A DNA stretch of 64,000 nt. Origin: Alistipes sp. An66 (GTDB taxonomy: Bacteria > Bacteroidota > Bacteroidia > Bacteroidales > Rikenellaceae). The translations under genes were made by a program, and so were the position numbers. The DNA is taken from assembly GCF_002161445.1 (NCBI RefSeq), contig NZ_NFHT01000001.1, forward strand, positions 124,001-188,000. Reading direction: 5' to 3'. Shown here piece after piece: positions 1 through 9,652 of the stretch (the first letter of the stretch is position 1; every line of letters begins with the position of its first letter). The notes below the pieces were generated by a model, which worked only from the letters and a program-made list of their open reading frames with translations, was not told the origin of the DNA and made no database searches.

Positions 1-2
1 AG

Positions 3-755
3 CGCTCCGGAGCCGGGCTCTCGGCCGGAGCGCTGGGCAGTTCCGGCGACGACCGGCTGTGGAATGCCGCCGGATACTGGTCTCCGGACGGCCGCAACGC
101 CGTGCTGGCCGGCGTCCGCCGTTTCGGCGGCATGGAGATCCCGATGACCGACAACGACGGATTCCCCGCCGGAACGGCCCGACCGTGGGACCTCGCGGCC
201 GAAGCGGGATATGCCCGGATCTTCGGAAAACGGATCGCCGTATCGCTTACGGCCCGCTACGTCCGCTCCGACCTCGACATCGGCGAAGCTCCGTTCCAGG
301 GTGTGTCGTTCGATCTGGCTGCCGCCCTGCGCGGAGGGTTCGGAAAGAGCGGAAAGGCCGGCTGGACCGCCGGCATCCGGGTTGCCGACCTGGGTCCCGA
401 GGTCCCGGGATCCGACGGACGGAGCCTCCGCCTCCCGACCCGCGGATCGGCCGAAGGTGCCCTCTGGCTGACCCCGCACCGCAACCACACGCTGCGCGTG
501 GCCCTCGATCTCGGATACCGATTCTCCGGAGGGCCTTTCGACGCATCGTTCGGCGCCGAATACCTCTTCCTGCGCCACGGCGTGATCCGCGCCGGATACT
601 GCACGGAATCAGCGCTCGGAACCGGCGGTCATGCCGCCGCCGGATGCGGATTCATCGTCGGGCCGGTACGCTGCGACGCCGCCTGGCGCTTCGGCGGAGC
701 CGCCGACGATCCCCTCGACCAGTGTTTCACGATCTCGGTCGGATTCCTGCTGTAA
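3..755 (+). CDS. PorV-like outer-membrane protein (5' partial)
   Basis: The reading frame is open from the left edge, so the N-terminus lies outside the window; 250 codons plus the stop are visible. The sequence alternates short amphipathic strands with glycine turns. The end pattern (FGAEYLFLRHGVIRAGY, then a final strand ending ISVGFLL) fits the beta-barrel repeats of the PorV/UPF0164 type, which in Bacteroidota accompany type IX secretion or act as related outer-membrane proteins. The family is inferred from pattern rather than from a catalytic motif, and PorQ-type or another small barrel is possible. A strong hairpin terminator follows 22 nt after the stop. Confidence 0.55.
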   Translation, partial: RSGAGLSAGALGSSGDDRLWNAAGYWSPDGRNAVLAGVRRFGGMEIPMTDNDGFPAGTARPWDLAAEAGYARIFGKRIAVSLTARYVRSDLDIGEAPFQGVSFDLAAALRGGFGKSGKAGWTAGIRVADLGPEVPGSDGRSLRLPTRGSAEGALWLTPHRNHTLRVALDLGYRFSGGPFDASFGAEYLFLRHGVIRAGYCTESALGTGGHAAAGCGFIVGPVRCDAAWRFGGAADDPLDQCFTISVGFLL

Positions 756-776
756 ATCCCTCCTTCCCATAAACCG

Positions 777-813
777 ACGGGGCGGAACCTTTCTGACGGT
801 TCCGCCCCGTTTT
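777..813 (+). terminator. Intrinsic terminator after PorV-like gene
   Basis: A perfect 13-bp stem (arms 777-789 and 798-810, ACGGGGCGGAACC and its complement) with an 8-nt loop is followed by TTTT. It sits just after the stop at 755. Nothing else coding is seen between here and the convergent gene ending at 1046. Confidence 0.85.
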
Positions 814-981
814 CGTGCATCCGGGCGCTCCGGGCGGAGTTTTCGGACAAGACTCCCGGACGGATTTCCCGGACGGAAAGCATCCGGCACCCGACAACGA
901 GCTCCCGGACCCGGCAGACACCGGACCCGGCGACGGACAGTCGGCATGCCGAAGTTCAGCCCACACAGAAGAGAAGCAACA

Positions 982-1019
982 AAAAAGGAGAGCGGCGCAC
1001 CCAACGTGCACCGCTCTCC
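982..1019 (-). terminator. Terminator for the minus-strand fimbrillin-like gene
   Basis: Arms GGAGAGCGG and CCGCTCTCC (about 988-996 and 1011-1019) enclose a 14-nt loop. On the minus strand the hairpin is followed by a run of six T (AAAAAA at about 981-986 on the plus strand). It lies 27 nt past the stop of the gene ending at 1046. Confidence 0.75.
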
Positions 1020-1045
1020 GCACATTTCCGGAGATCCGGGAAGGT

Positions 1046-3310
1046 CTAATCCTCCGCAAATTTCACGCAACGCACATTCCCTCCGTAGGTACTGGAAATG
1101 TGTCTCTTCTCCACTTTTGTCATGGTTGCTCCGGCCTTGTAATAGGCATCGCCAACCAACTCATAGAGACGGGCATATTCGAAATTGGTTATCGGGCCGC
1201 TGGTCATATAGGAAGCCGCAATGGCCGCACCACAACTTCCGATATAGCCTGCCGTGGCGGGTTTGCCCTGACTGTTATAGACCCCGCCGTTGAAGGGGAA
1301 AAACCATTTATTATCGAACAGATAGCCCCGATCGAACTCCGTGCTGATCGTAAACCGGGAATAATCGGCAATCAGAGCCTCCCAAGCCGCATCGCTGGCC
1401 ACCTTCCACCCGGCCGGACACGGGTCGTAAATGGTCTTCTTCTCGGCCGAACCGTCTCTGGGTGTACCCCACACGGACTTGGCCGCATCCGTATTGGGAA
1501 TCCAATGGGAATTGGACTTGAATATCCACAGATGCGGGTTCTTGGCCATCAGATCCAGTGCAGCAGACAAGGCATAACCGCTTCCCAGTTCCTCTTCGAT
1601 GTTAATCCACGTTCCATCCGACCCATCAATAAAGAGCTGGTTCTCCATGTGGCCCCGGTCATAGTTCATATCGAACGAAAGCCCGAGAACCGGGATCGGC
1701 GTATAGGCCGCCGTATAGCACAGGCCTGTCATGTAATCCACCTGCAGACTCATATAGTCCGGAATATGGGGACGCGGGTCCTTGCGCCCGAACTGGTACC
1801 GGTTGCCGTTGAGTGAGGTGGCCGCCACATCGTTCCGTTTCCCGTCGATCCAGATGTCTTCCAGGTCGATCACGGCTCCCAGGTCCCGGCTCATGAACGT
1901 ATAATCGCCCACGGTGATCGGATCCACGTCGGGATCGTAACCCTCCGTGCAGACCAGATTCCAGCTCCACAGAATATTGGCATTGCTCAACTGACGCTTC
2001 GCGTCCACCTGGATCTCGTCGTAACCGAGATCCGTATCGAGGACAATGATCACCACGTTGCCGTTGATGAAGTCCTTCGGCGTGGAGAAGTAGACATATC
2101 CGTCGCCCGACAGCTGTACGGAACTCTTGACGATCGGGCACGCATCCTTCCACGGCGTGTAGGTGGTCTGCACGCAGTCGTACCACAGAATCAGCGCCTT
2201 TTTCGGTTCGATTTGCAGGTCCGCCTCCGTATAGGAGAGTCCGGCAAGTGACAATGCCTTGCCGTTGCCCTTCACATCAGCCCGGAACCTGTACAGTTCG
2301 CCCGGCTTGGTCACGTAGTAGGTATTGGCACAGCCGCCCTCGCTCAAATCGATCGTCGGATAGGCATCCTCGTCGGAGACCGTCAGATCGGCCGAGACGA
2401 CCAGCGTCTTGCCCGGCTGGATGCCTCCGTCGGGAGCCGTGCGCGTCGTCATCACGTAATCGTTGCCGTTGACCTGCGCCACGATCTCGAACTCCTTGCC
2501 GGCATGCCCCGGCGTGATGACCAGATGGCAGGTGACGTACTGCCCGAGCTGGGTGATCTGGCTTCCGGTGAGCCGGATTTCGTTCGTGCCGTTGGCCGGC
2601 GTGATCTCGCCCGTGGCCAGATCCACGGTCGAACCCTCGCCCAGCGACACGGGTTCCGATTCATCCGTGCAGCGGAACTTCACGGCCTCGACCTCCGCGA
2701 ACTGGTTGCTCCGGATCCGCACTTCGAGGATCGAGAAGAGGTGCCGGAAGCGGATCGGAACGGGATTGAGCGCCCCGACCGACTCCTGGGTCTGCCCGAG
2801 CGCCGAGCCGTACATGAAGTCATGGGCGGCAAGGTGCGCCAGCGGATCCGAGGAGCTCCACGTCTGCTCGGCGGCCAGCGTCAGCGGGTGCGCGTGCGGG
2901 TCCGCGGCGGATTCCGACGCGGCGTAAGGATAGCAGGCGTAGAAGTCATGTTCCGAAGTTTCGTCGGCCCAGCCGACCACCTCCTTCTCGGAGAGATACG
3001 AGAACATCGTCGTGGCGCCCGACGTTCCGGCGCGGTATCCGTAGTTGGCGGCCTGGACCGTCCCGTCGACCTCGGTGTAGACCCCGATGGCGTCGCCGGC
3101 GACCCATGTCACCTTGACCGCCGCGTCGCTCTCCTCGTAAGCGGTCCGCGTACCCTTCTCCGCAGCTGCCGCGGAGTCGTCGCCGACGGCCGTGCCGAGG
3201 ATGCTGATCCCCGTCCGGGCGGCTCCCTGCTGCGATTCCGTACCGCCGTCCTGGGCGCATGAGGCCGACAGCAGCACGGCCAGCATGATGAAATATGTCG
3301 TTCGTTTCAT
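1046..3310 (-). CDS. Fimbrillin-like lipoprotein with FISUMP-type C-terminal domain
   Basis: A 754-aa protein. The ATG at 3308-3310 is preferred over the in-frame TTG two codons upstream because it gives a clean lipoprotein signal (MKRTTYF...LLSASC, Cys about residue 18), so the product should be exported and lipid-anchored. The N-terminal half (about 40-320) resembles fimbrillin/Mfa-like beta-sandwich repeats, including a typical EVxxxW-AGDxIGVY segment. The C-terminal half has the FYMSRDLG/QFGRKDP/YDPCPAGWKV pattern of FISUMP-type modules and ends in NVRCVKF. It is probably a surface or fimbria-associated protein; ligand unknown. It lies 22 nt downstream of a paralogue (3333-6152) and is probably co-transcribed. 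A minus-strand terminator follows. Confidence 0.8.
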   Translation of the reverse strand: MKRTTYFIMLAVLLSASCAQDGGTESQQGAARTGISILGTAVGDDSAAAAEKGTRTAYEESDAAVKVTWVAGDAIGVYTEVDGTVQAANYGYRAGTSGATTMFSYLSEKEVVGWADETSEHDFYACYPYAASESAADPHAHPLTLAAEQTWSSSDPLAHLAAHDFMYGSALGQTQESVGALNPVPIRFRHLFSILEVRIRSNQFAEVEAVKFRCTDESEPVSLGEGSTVDLATGEITPANGTNEIRLTGSQITQLGQYVTCHLVITPGHAGKEFEIVAQVNGNDYVMTTRTAPDGGIQPGKTLVVSADLTVSDEDAYPTIDLSEGGCANTYYVTKPGELYRFRADVKGNGKALSLAGLSYTEADLQIEPKKALILWYDCVQTTYTPWKDACPIVKSSVQLSGDGYVYFSTPKDFINGNVVIIVLDTDLGYDEIQVDAKRQLSNANILWSWNLVCTEGYDPDVDPITVGDYTFMSRDLGAVIDLEDIWIDGKRNDVAATSLNGNRYQFGRKDPRPHIPDYMSLQVDYMTGLCYTAAYTPIPVLGLSFDMNYDRGHMENQLFIDGSDGTWINIEEELGSGYALSAALDLMAKNPHLWIFKSNSHWIPNTDAAKSVWGTPRDGSAEKKTIYDPCPAGWKVASDAAWEALIADYSRFTISTEFDRGYLFDNKWFFPFNGGVYNSQGKPATAGYIGSCGAAIAASYMTSGPITNFEYARLYELVGDAYYKAGATMTKVEKRHISSTYGGNVRCVKFAED

Positions 3311-3332
3311 GTTCAATGTGTCGGTTTAAGGG

Positions 3333-6152
3333 TTAGTTCCACTCCTCCTTGTCGAAATCGTCGATCTGTCCGTCGCCCGGAGTCGCGGCATTCGGATGCA
3401 GGGTCTGTTCGAGCACTTTCAGGAAGACCTCCTCCATGACCTTGAAGCCCGCAAGGTTCGGGTGCACGGCATCCACCTGATACTCCTCTTTGAGGGCGTT
3501 GTTCTCGTCCCTGACCACCGCATGGTAGTCCGCATAGGAGAAGCCCTGCTCCTCGGCGTAGGCCTTCAACATCTCGTTCAGATCGAGGATCCGCTGCGGA
3601 ACGCCCGGATTGAACTCCTCCTTCCAGGCAGGGTCCTTCCACCACATGTCGTCCGCGGGAAGCACCGAGGCGATGATCACCTTGATGCCCTTCGAGGCGG
3701 CCGTCTCGGCCATCGTCCGGACGTTTTCGAGAATCTCCTCGTTCGTGCGTGCGGCGCCGTCGTTGTCCGCGATGTCGTTGGTCCCGCACTCGATCTGCAC
3801 GCACAGCGGCTCGTTGACCACCACGTCCGAGAAGAAGCGTTCGAGGATCTGCGCCGAGGTCTGGCCGTCGATGCCCTTCGCCAGCAGGTTGTTCGCCGTG
3901 AAGAAGTCCGGATCGTAGGTGTTCCACGTGCGCGTAATGGAGTTTCCGATCAGCACGCACCGCGGGCCGTTGCCCGAAGGCGTGAGTTCGCCGACCTCCT
4001 CCTTCACGCAGCGCACGTTGTAGCCCGCTCCCGTATAGGTGTCGCCGGTCGTGATGCCGTTTTCATAACCCTTCTGCAAGGTCGTCTCCGCAACGCAGGC
4101 CGACGAAAGGAACATCGTGCCGTTCGTCAGCGAACGGATCTGGCTGCCGCCGAAGCCCGCCTGCCGCTGCCCCGTCCACGGGAAATAGAGTCCGTTGCGG
4201 GTGTTGAGATAGCCGTAGGTCTTCTTTTCCAGACCGTTCAGCGCATAGGCGTATGCCTCGGCAGGAGCTACCTTCCAGCCCACCGGACACGGATCGTAGA
4301 TGGTTTTCAGGTTGTCGTTCGCCTCCACGGCCCCGATGGTCGGAGCACCCCACAGGCAACGCCACGATCCGCGCTCCTCGGTCGACGAGAGGTTGTTGTA
4401 GTCGAACATCCAGTGGTAGAGGCCGCCGGCGCAGTCGCTGCCCGTATAGGAGATCCAGCGGTAGGGATACCTGACCGCTTCGGCCACGCCCTGCTCGGCC
4501 GTGAAGCCCGCGCCGAGCACCGTGCCGAGCGGTCGGCTGTTGTCCGAGGCGTTGTTTCCGAACATCATGTCCGCAGCGCCCCACGACTGGGCCGAGCAAT
4601 CCTGCTGCAACGACTCGATCGGCGTATAGGTCGGCAGTCCCCAGTACATCTCCGTACCGTCGAGCCCCTTGTCGCTGTATTCGACGGCTGCGGGGAACGG
4701 ATCCTTGCGGCCCCACTGGTAGTAGTTGCCGACGGCCAGCGCCGCCTCACGGGCATCCGCGCTGTTCATCGCCTCGGGTCCCGCCATGGCGCCCAGGTTG
4801 CGGTCCATCATCCGGTAGCGGCCCGTCTGGACGGCCGAGGCCTCCGGGTCGTAGCCCTCCGAGGCCCAGATGTTCCAGCTCCACAGGATCTCGCCGCCCG
4901 CATCGAAGGCCGCCAGCACGGCATTGCCCGCCACGAACGGATCCGGCGTGGTGAAATAGACCGTTCCGAGTTCATACTGCACCGAAGTCTCGACAATGGG
5001 ACACTTGTGGCTCCATCCGTCGGCGCCCTTCGGCGTGTTGTACCACAGCAGCCGCACGTCGGCCGGGACGATCGACAGGTCGGACTGGCCGTACGAACGG
5101 GTGATCTGCGTGCCGTCCGTTTCGGTCCACGTGAAGCTCCGCGCCACGCCGTTGCCCTTGATCATGGCGTTGAAACGGTAGGTCGTGCCGGGTTTCGTCA
5201 CCAGATAGGTGTTCGCCGTGCCCTGTGCGTTCAGGTCCTCGGACTCGATCTCCGAACCCTCGTACACGAACGGCACCTCGTAGCGGGTCAGCATGCCCCC
5301 TTGAAGCCCCGTCTCGGGGACGGTGAGACGTCCCAGCGACTGTGTCTTGACATTCGTGCCGTAATCGGCTTCGAGTTCGAGCGAGATCCCCGCCGCCAGG
5401 CGGTTGACCAGCAGGTAGAACGATACCGGCGTATCGTAGATCATCACGGGGCTTTCCAGCGCGAGTTCCACGACATTCGAGGGTTTGACCTCCGGATTCA
5501 GGGTCACGGCTCCGCTGGTCAGGTCGAGCGTCCCCTCCTCATAGGCCAGCGCAACGCCCGCATCGGCCCGCAGGCGGAGGGTCTGCACCGCCGGGATGGG
5601 TACGGACGACGTCAACTGCACCTCCACGACGCCCGCAACGCTCGTGAAATCGAGGTCGACGGTCTCTCCCGTCGTCGGGACCCCTTCGGCCGCGGCGTAG
5701 AGGTTCAACGATTTCTTGATTTGCGCCGTACCCCCGGCCTCGCCGCTCTGACGCGAAGGAACGGAGACCGGAATCGCCGTCATGTCGGTGTACGACACCC
5801 GATAGGGGTAGTAGGCATAGACGTCGCACGCCGGCACGGAGGTATTCCATTCGATGCTCTTCGACGGCGAGGGGCTGATGAATGCCGTCGTCCCCCCGAC
5901 GGCCGAATAGGCGGCATAATATATATTGGTCTGTTCGACCCGACCGTCCACGACCGTAAACAGGCCGATCCGGTCCACGTCGGGCTCCCACATCACTTTG
6001 AAAGCCTCCTCGGACGAGCCGACGGCTTCGAACACCGCCGTTCCCCGGAACTCCGCCTTCACCGGAACCGGGGTGTCTTCCGTCGGATCCTTCTGACACG
6101 AAGCGAGTGCCGCCGCCGCGAGGAAAAAGAACAAAAGTCTCGTTTTTTTCAT
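3333..6152 (-). CDS. Fimbrillin-like/FISUMP lipoprotein fused to a C-terminal SGNH hydrolase
   Basis: A 939-aa protein. The start at 6152 is chosen over an upstream in-frame ATG because it gives a lipoprotein signal (MKKTRLLFFF...ALASC). The order is: fimbrillin-like beta-sandwiches (about 25-330), a FISUMP-type region (about 350-730, with QWGRKDPFP, YDPCPVGWKV and GYNVRCVKE), then an SGNH/GDSL esterase domain (about 740-920). The esterase blocks are visible: block I as IGNSIT (GNS rather than GDS), block III as ECGTND, and block V as DAVHPN, giving a Ser-Asp-His triad. A surface-anchored carbohydrate esterase (deacetylase type) is plausible; substrate unknown. It is first of a two-gene unit with its paralogue, and a divergent GH3 beta-glucosidase suggests glycan work. 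Confidence 0.8.
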   Translation of the reverse strand: MKKTRLLFFFLAAAALASCQKDPTEDTPVPVKAEFRGTAVFEAVGSSEEAFKVMWEPDVDRIGLFTVVDGRVEQTNIYYAAYSAVGGTTAFISPSPSKSIEWNTSVPACDVYAYYPYRVSYTDMTAIPVSVPSRQSGEAGGTAQIKKSLNLYAAAEGVPTTGETVDLDFTSVAGVVEVQLTSSVPIPAVQTLRLRADAGVALAYEEGTLDLTSGAVTLNPEVKPSNVVELALESPVMIYDTPVSFYLLVNRLAAGISLELEADYGTNVKTQSLGRLTVPETGLQGGMLTRYEVPFVYEGSEIESEDLNAQGTANTYLVTKPGTTYRFNAMIKGNGVARSFTWTETDGTQITRSYGQSDLSIVPADVRLLWYNTPKGADGWSHKCPIVETSVQYELGTVYFTTPDPFVAGNAVLAAFDAGGEILWSWNIWASEGYDPEASAVQTGRYRMMDRNLGAMAGPEAMNSADAREAALAVGNYYQWGRKDPFPAAVEYSDKGLDGTEMYWGLPTYTPIESLQQDCSAQSWGAADMMFGNNASDNSRPLGTVLGAGFTAEQGVAEAVRYPYRWISYTGSDCAGGLYHWMFDYNNLSSTEERGSWRCLWGAPTIGAVEANDNLKTIYDPCPVGWKVAPAEAYAYALNGLEKKTYGYLNTRNGLYFPWTGQRQAGFGGSQIRSLTNGTMFLSSACVAETTLQKGYENGITTGDTYTGAGYNVRCVKEEVGELTPSGNGPRCVLIGNSITRTWNTYDPDFFTANNLLAKGIDGQTSAQILERFFSDVVVNEPLCVQIECGTNDIADNDGAARTNEEILENVRTMAETAASKGIKVIIASVLPADDMWWKDPAWKEEFNPGVPQRILDLNEMLKAYAEEQGFSYADYHAVVRDENNALKEEYQVDAVHPNLAGFKVMEEVFLKVLEQTLHPNAATPGDGQIDDFDKEEWN

Positions 6153-6256
6153 ATTGGTCAGGTTATCGGTTAATGTCGTTCCCATCTTGCCCGTCGGGCG
6201 GAGCGTTCCGCGCCCGGAGCATCCGGCCCCTGGCGTGGAGCCCTTTTTCACGCTAA

Positions 6257-6264
6257 CAAATATA
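6257..6264 (-). promoter_or_regulatory. Promoter -7 box for the fimbrillin-like pair
   Basis: The minus strand reads TATATTTG, matching the Bacteroidota -7 consensus TAnnTTTG, about 105 nt upstream of the chosen start at 6152. The nearest TTTG (6292-6289) is 24 nt away, longer than the usual 19-21, so the -33 element is weak or absent. Confidence 0.5.
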
Positions 6265-6546
6265 GGCCGCTCCTGCTATTCCGAAGGCCAAAATCATACA
6301 CATTAAGGCAAATTTCATCTGCACGTCCGGTCGTGCGCCGGTTCCCGGAAGTCCCAGAGTGCGGATTCCGCACCGGAAATCCGCTTCCAGCGGCCGCGGA
6401 GAAGGGTTCCCGATATCCCGACGCAACACTCCGCAGGAGCGCCGCAGGCCGCTTCCCCGCAGTCCCGGCCCTGCCGGACACGCGCAGCCGGATAAAAAAA
6501 CGGCTACAAATGTATGAATTTGCTCCGACGGCAGCCGCAATTTCCG

Positions 6547-6554
6547 TATCTTTG
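6547..6554 (+). promoter_or_regulatory. Promoter -7 box (TATCTTTG) for the GH3 gene
   Basis: TATCTTTG matches TAnnTTTG exactly, 135 nt upstream of the beta-glucosidase start. The stretch 6265-6546 between the two divergent promoters holds no gene I can support. Confidence 0.55.
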
Positions 6555-6688
6555 TTTCCATCCGGCCGGCAACCCTGCCCGGGAAGTTTCCCGACCTCCG
6601 CCCGCCACGGGCGGTTTTCCCGGATTCGGACCGCAGCCCGACACGGCACAAACAAACGGCACCAATAACCCGAAATAGAGACTACCGC

Positions 6689-8905
6689 ATGAAAAGAACC
6701 TTTTCCTTCGTATGGATCCTCGCCCTGCTTGGGCTGGGATCGTGCAACCATTCCGCCGAGTCAAAAATCGACCGCCGCGTGGAGACCCTGCTCGCAGAGA
6801 TGACTCTCGACGAGAAGATCGGGCAGCTGAATCTGGTCGACAGCGGGGATCTGGAAGAACTGGTCCGAACGGGTAAGAGCGGCGCGCTGTTCAACGTCGT
6901 CGATCCCGCGCGCGTGAACCGGCTGCAACGGATCGCCGTCGAGGAGTCCCGGCTCGGAATTCCGCTGCTCTTCGGCCGCGACGTCATCCACGGGTTCCAC
7001 ACCCTCTTCCCGATTCCGCTGGGGCAGGCCGCGACGTTCGATCCGCAGCTCGTGGAGCAAGGGGCCCGGGTGGCCGCCGTCGAGGCTTCGGCCGCCGGAG
7101 TCCGCTGGACCTTCTCGCCGATGCTCGACATCGCGCGCGACCCCCGCTGGGGCCGCATTGCCGAAGGCTACGGTGAGGATCCCTGCCTCACCGCCGTCAT
7201 GGGGGCCGCCATGGTCCGCGGCTATCAGGGCGGGGATCTCCGCAACCCGACCTCCCTGGCCGCCTGCATCAAGCACTTCGCCGGCTACGGCGCCGCAGAG
7301 GGCGGCCGCGACTACAATACGACGAAAATCCCCGCCCGCGAACTGCGGAACTTCTACCTGCCGCCCTTCGAGGCGGCCGTAAGGGCGGGTGCCGCAACGG
7401 TGATGACCTCGTTCAACGAGATCGACGGCGTCCCCTCGACGGGCAATCCGGAGCTGTTGCACGAGATTCTGCGCGAGGAGTGGCAGTTCGACGGCATGGT
7501 CGTCTCGGACTGGAATTCCCTGGGCGAGATGGTAGCTCACGGCTTTGCCGCCGACAAGCGCGACGCTGCCCGCAAGGCGATCCTCGCGGGAACGGAGATT
7601 GACATGATGACCTTCGGATACAGCGGACATCTCCGTGAACTGGTCGAAAGCGGCGAGGTGCCGGAGTCGGTCGTCGACGATGCCGTGCGGCATGTCCTGC
7701 GGCTGAAATTCCGCCTCGGGCTCTTCGAGAACCCCTATGTGGACGAGGGCCTCTCCGCAAGGACAAGCTATGCCCCGGAGCACCTCGCCACGGCGAAGCG
7801 CTGCGCACTGGAATCGGCCATCCTGCTCAAAAACGACGGGGCGCTGCCGCTCTCCAGGGTCCGGAACCTGCTGGTAACGGGGCCCCTGGCCGATGCGGCG
7901 CACGACCAGAACGGAACATGGAGTTTCGACGCCGACCCCGGGCATACGGTCACGCCGCTGACTGCGCTCCGACGCGTGGAGGGGCTGCACATCAGCTACG
8001 TCCCGGGGTTGAAATACAGCCGGGACCGCTCCTCGGCGGAGTTTGCACACGTGACGGCCGCCGCGCGCCGGGCCGATGCCGTAGTGGTTTTTCTGGGTGA
8101 GGAGGCCATCCTCTCCGGGGAGGCACACTCGCTCTCGGACCTGCACCTCGCCGGCGCGCAAAGCGGGCTGCTTGCGGCGGCCAGGGCCGGCGGGAAACCC
8201 GTGATTGCGGTCGTCATGGCCGGACGTCCCCTGACCATCGAACGCGACCTTGCGAACTGCGACGCCCTGCTCTACCTGTTCCATCCGGGGACGACGGGCG
8301 GCGAGGCGATCGCCGACCTGCTGACCGGACGCGCCGTGCCGGGCGGCAAGACGCCCGTCACGTTTCCGCGCACGGCGGGACAGATCCCGATGTACTACAA
8401 CCACAACAACACGGGACGCCCGGCCGTCGGCAACGAAATCCTGCTGGATGAGATTCCGCTCCGTGCAGGCCAGACCTCGCCGGGGTGCACCTCCTTCTAT
8501 CTCGATTCGGGTTGGGAGCCGCTGTTCCCCTTCGGATACGGGCTCTCCTACACGACGTTTGCCTACGGTGCGCCCCGCTGCGACCGGGAAACCTACGGTC
8601 CGGAAGAGACGATCGTCGTGGAGTGCACGCTGTCGAACACCGGACGATGTGCCGGAACGGAGGTCGTCCAGCTCTATGTACAGGACCTGACAGGCTCGAT
8701 CGCCCGCCCGGTGAAGGAGCTGAAAGGCTTCGAGCGGGTGACGCTCGATGCCGGCGAGAGCCGCACGGTGACCTTCCGTCTGCCGGTCGAAGAGCTGGCC
8801 TTCCACGGATTCGACCTCACGCGCCGGGTCGAGCCGGGACGGTTCCGGTTCTGGGTCGCCGGCGACAGCGCTTCGGGGACGCCTGCCGAGTTCGAGGTGC
8901 GCTGA
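6689..8905 (+). CDS. bglX: Glycoside hydrolase family 3 beta-glucosidase (lipoprotein)
   Basis: A 738-aa protein, the usual BglX length. A lipoprotein signal is visible (LLGLGSC, Cys19), so it is exported and probably outer-membrane or periplasm facing. The GH3 N-terminal barrel spans about 30-370; the nucleophile is Asp274 in VVSDWNS, and the substrate-binding KHF motif (IKHFAGYGAAEGG) precedes it. The GH3 C domain (about 380-600) carries EEAILSGEA, the region supplying the acid/base Glu. A fibronectin-III-like domain (about 630-735) closes the protein. Members hydrolyse terminal beta-D-glucosyl residues from oligosaccharides. It is divergently placed from the fimbrillin-like genes. The symbol is by family, not proven orthology. 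Confidence 0.9.
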   Translation: MKRTFSFVWILALLGLGSCNHSAESKIDRRVETLLAEMTLDEKIGQLNLVDSGDLEELVRTGKSGALFNVVDPARVNRLQRIAVEESRLGIPLLFGRDVIHGFHTLFPIPLGQAATFDPQLVEQGARVAAVEASAAGVRWTFSPMLDIARDPRWGRIAEGYGEDPCLTAVMGAAMVRGYQGGDLRNPTSLAACIKHFAGYGAAEGGRDYNTTKIPARELRNFYLPPFEAAVRAGAATVMTSFNEIDGVPSTGNPELLHEILREEWQFDGMVVSDWNSLGEMVAHGFAADKRDAARKAILAGTEIDMMTFGYSGHLRELVESGEVPESVVDDAVRHVLRLKFRLGLFENPYVDEGLSARTSYAPEHLATAKRCALESAILLKNDGALPLSRVRNLLVTGPLADAAHDQNGTWSFDADPGHTVTPLTALRRVEGLHISYVPGLKYSRDRSSAEFAHVTAAARRADAVVVFLGEEAILSGEAHSLSDLHLAGAQSGLLAAARAGGKPVIAVVMAGRPLTIERDLANCDALLYLFHPGTTGGEAIADLLTGRAVPGGKTPVTFPRTAGQIPMYYNHNNTGRPAVGNEILLDEIPLRAGQTSPGCTSFYLDSGWEPLFPFGYGLSYTTFAYGAPRCDRETYGPEETIVVECTLSNTGRCAGTEVVQLYVQDLTGSIARPVKELKGFERVTLDAGESRTVTFRLPVEELAFHGFDLTRRVEPGRFRFWVAGDSASGTPAEFEVR

Positions 8906-8979
8906 TCCGGAGCACGGAGCGGCGCAGAAGTTGGCGGTCCGGAAAATTTGACGTATCTTGCCGAAAAACCGAACCAGGC

Positions 8980-9546
8980 ATGGAACACCGACTGCAATTC
9001 ATCCCGCTGCACTCCCGCCGTGACAAGGGCTGGGACGAAGCCTGGGAACTCTACGAAAACTCCTTCCCGGCGTGCGAACGCTGGGATGCCGCCGGATACG
9101 ACCCGGCGTTCGACGACCCGGCGTTCGAAGCCGACGTCATCCGCCGCGGCGAGGAGTTCATCGGCCTGCTCTTCCACTGGAAGGGCAACGGATTCCACTA
9201 CATCGAACACCTCGCCATATCGCCCCGTCTGCGCGGGCAGAACATGGGTTCGCAGGCCCTTGCGGCCTTCTGCGAAGGACGGCGCGTCATTCTGGAAATC
9301 GACCCGCCCGAGGACGAGATCTCGATCCGGCGGCTGCACTTCTACGAACGGCTGGGATTCGTCGCCAACCCCCACGATTACATCCACCCCTCGTTCCGAC
9401 GTCCGTTCCATCCCCACCGGCTGGTGTTGATGAGCCGCCCGGAGCCGTTGACGGACGACGAAGCGCACCGGTTCGCCGACTTCATCCGCGAGCACGTCCT
9501 GCGCTACTCCGAGCACGAACATCCCGAACTCCCGCGAATCGGCTGA
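8980..9546 (+). CDS. GNAT-family N-acetyltransferase
   Basis: A 188-aa protein. The ATG at 8980 follows a TATCTTG near-consensus -7 box. The fold pattern includes a central IEHLAISPRLRGQNMGSQAL segment, the acetyl-CoA pyrophosphate loop ([RQ]xxGx[GS] type: RGQNMGS), and a later FYERLGF strand-helix typical of GNATs. The substrate is unknown. A bidirectional terminator separates it from the convergent yeiH-like gene. Confidence 0.8.
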   Translation: MEHRLQFIPLHSRRDKGWDEAWELYENSFPACERWDAAGYDPAFDDPAFEADVIRRGEEFIGLLFHWKGNGFHYIEHLAISPRLRGQNMGSQALAAFCEGRRVILEIDPPEDEISIRRLHFYERLGFVANPHDYIHPSFRRPFHPHRLVLMSRPEPLTDDEAHRFADFIREHVLRYSEHEHPELPRIG

Positions 9547-9652
9547 TCCTTCACGAAACATCGTCTGGCGAGATTCTTTCCGGCAGGCACGGCGGCAAGG
9601 GAGAGAACGGGGGAAATGGGGCTGAAACTCACCTCCACCCCTCACGAAACAG

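Noticed and set aside
3396..6173. 925-codon open frame on the plus strand opposite the SGNH lipoprotein gene
   Set aside because: High-GC third positions leave the antisense frame open. The translation is Arg/His-rich with no motifs, and the minus-strand gene has clear domains and a signal peptide.
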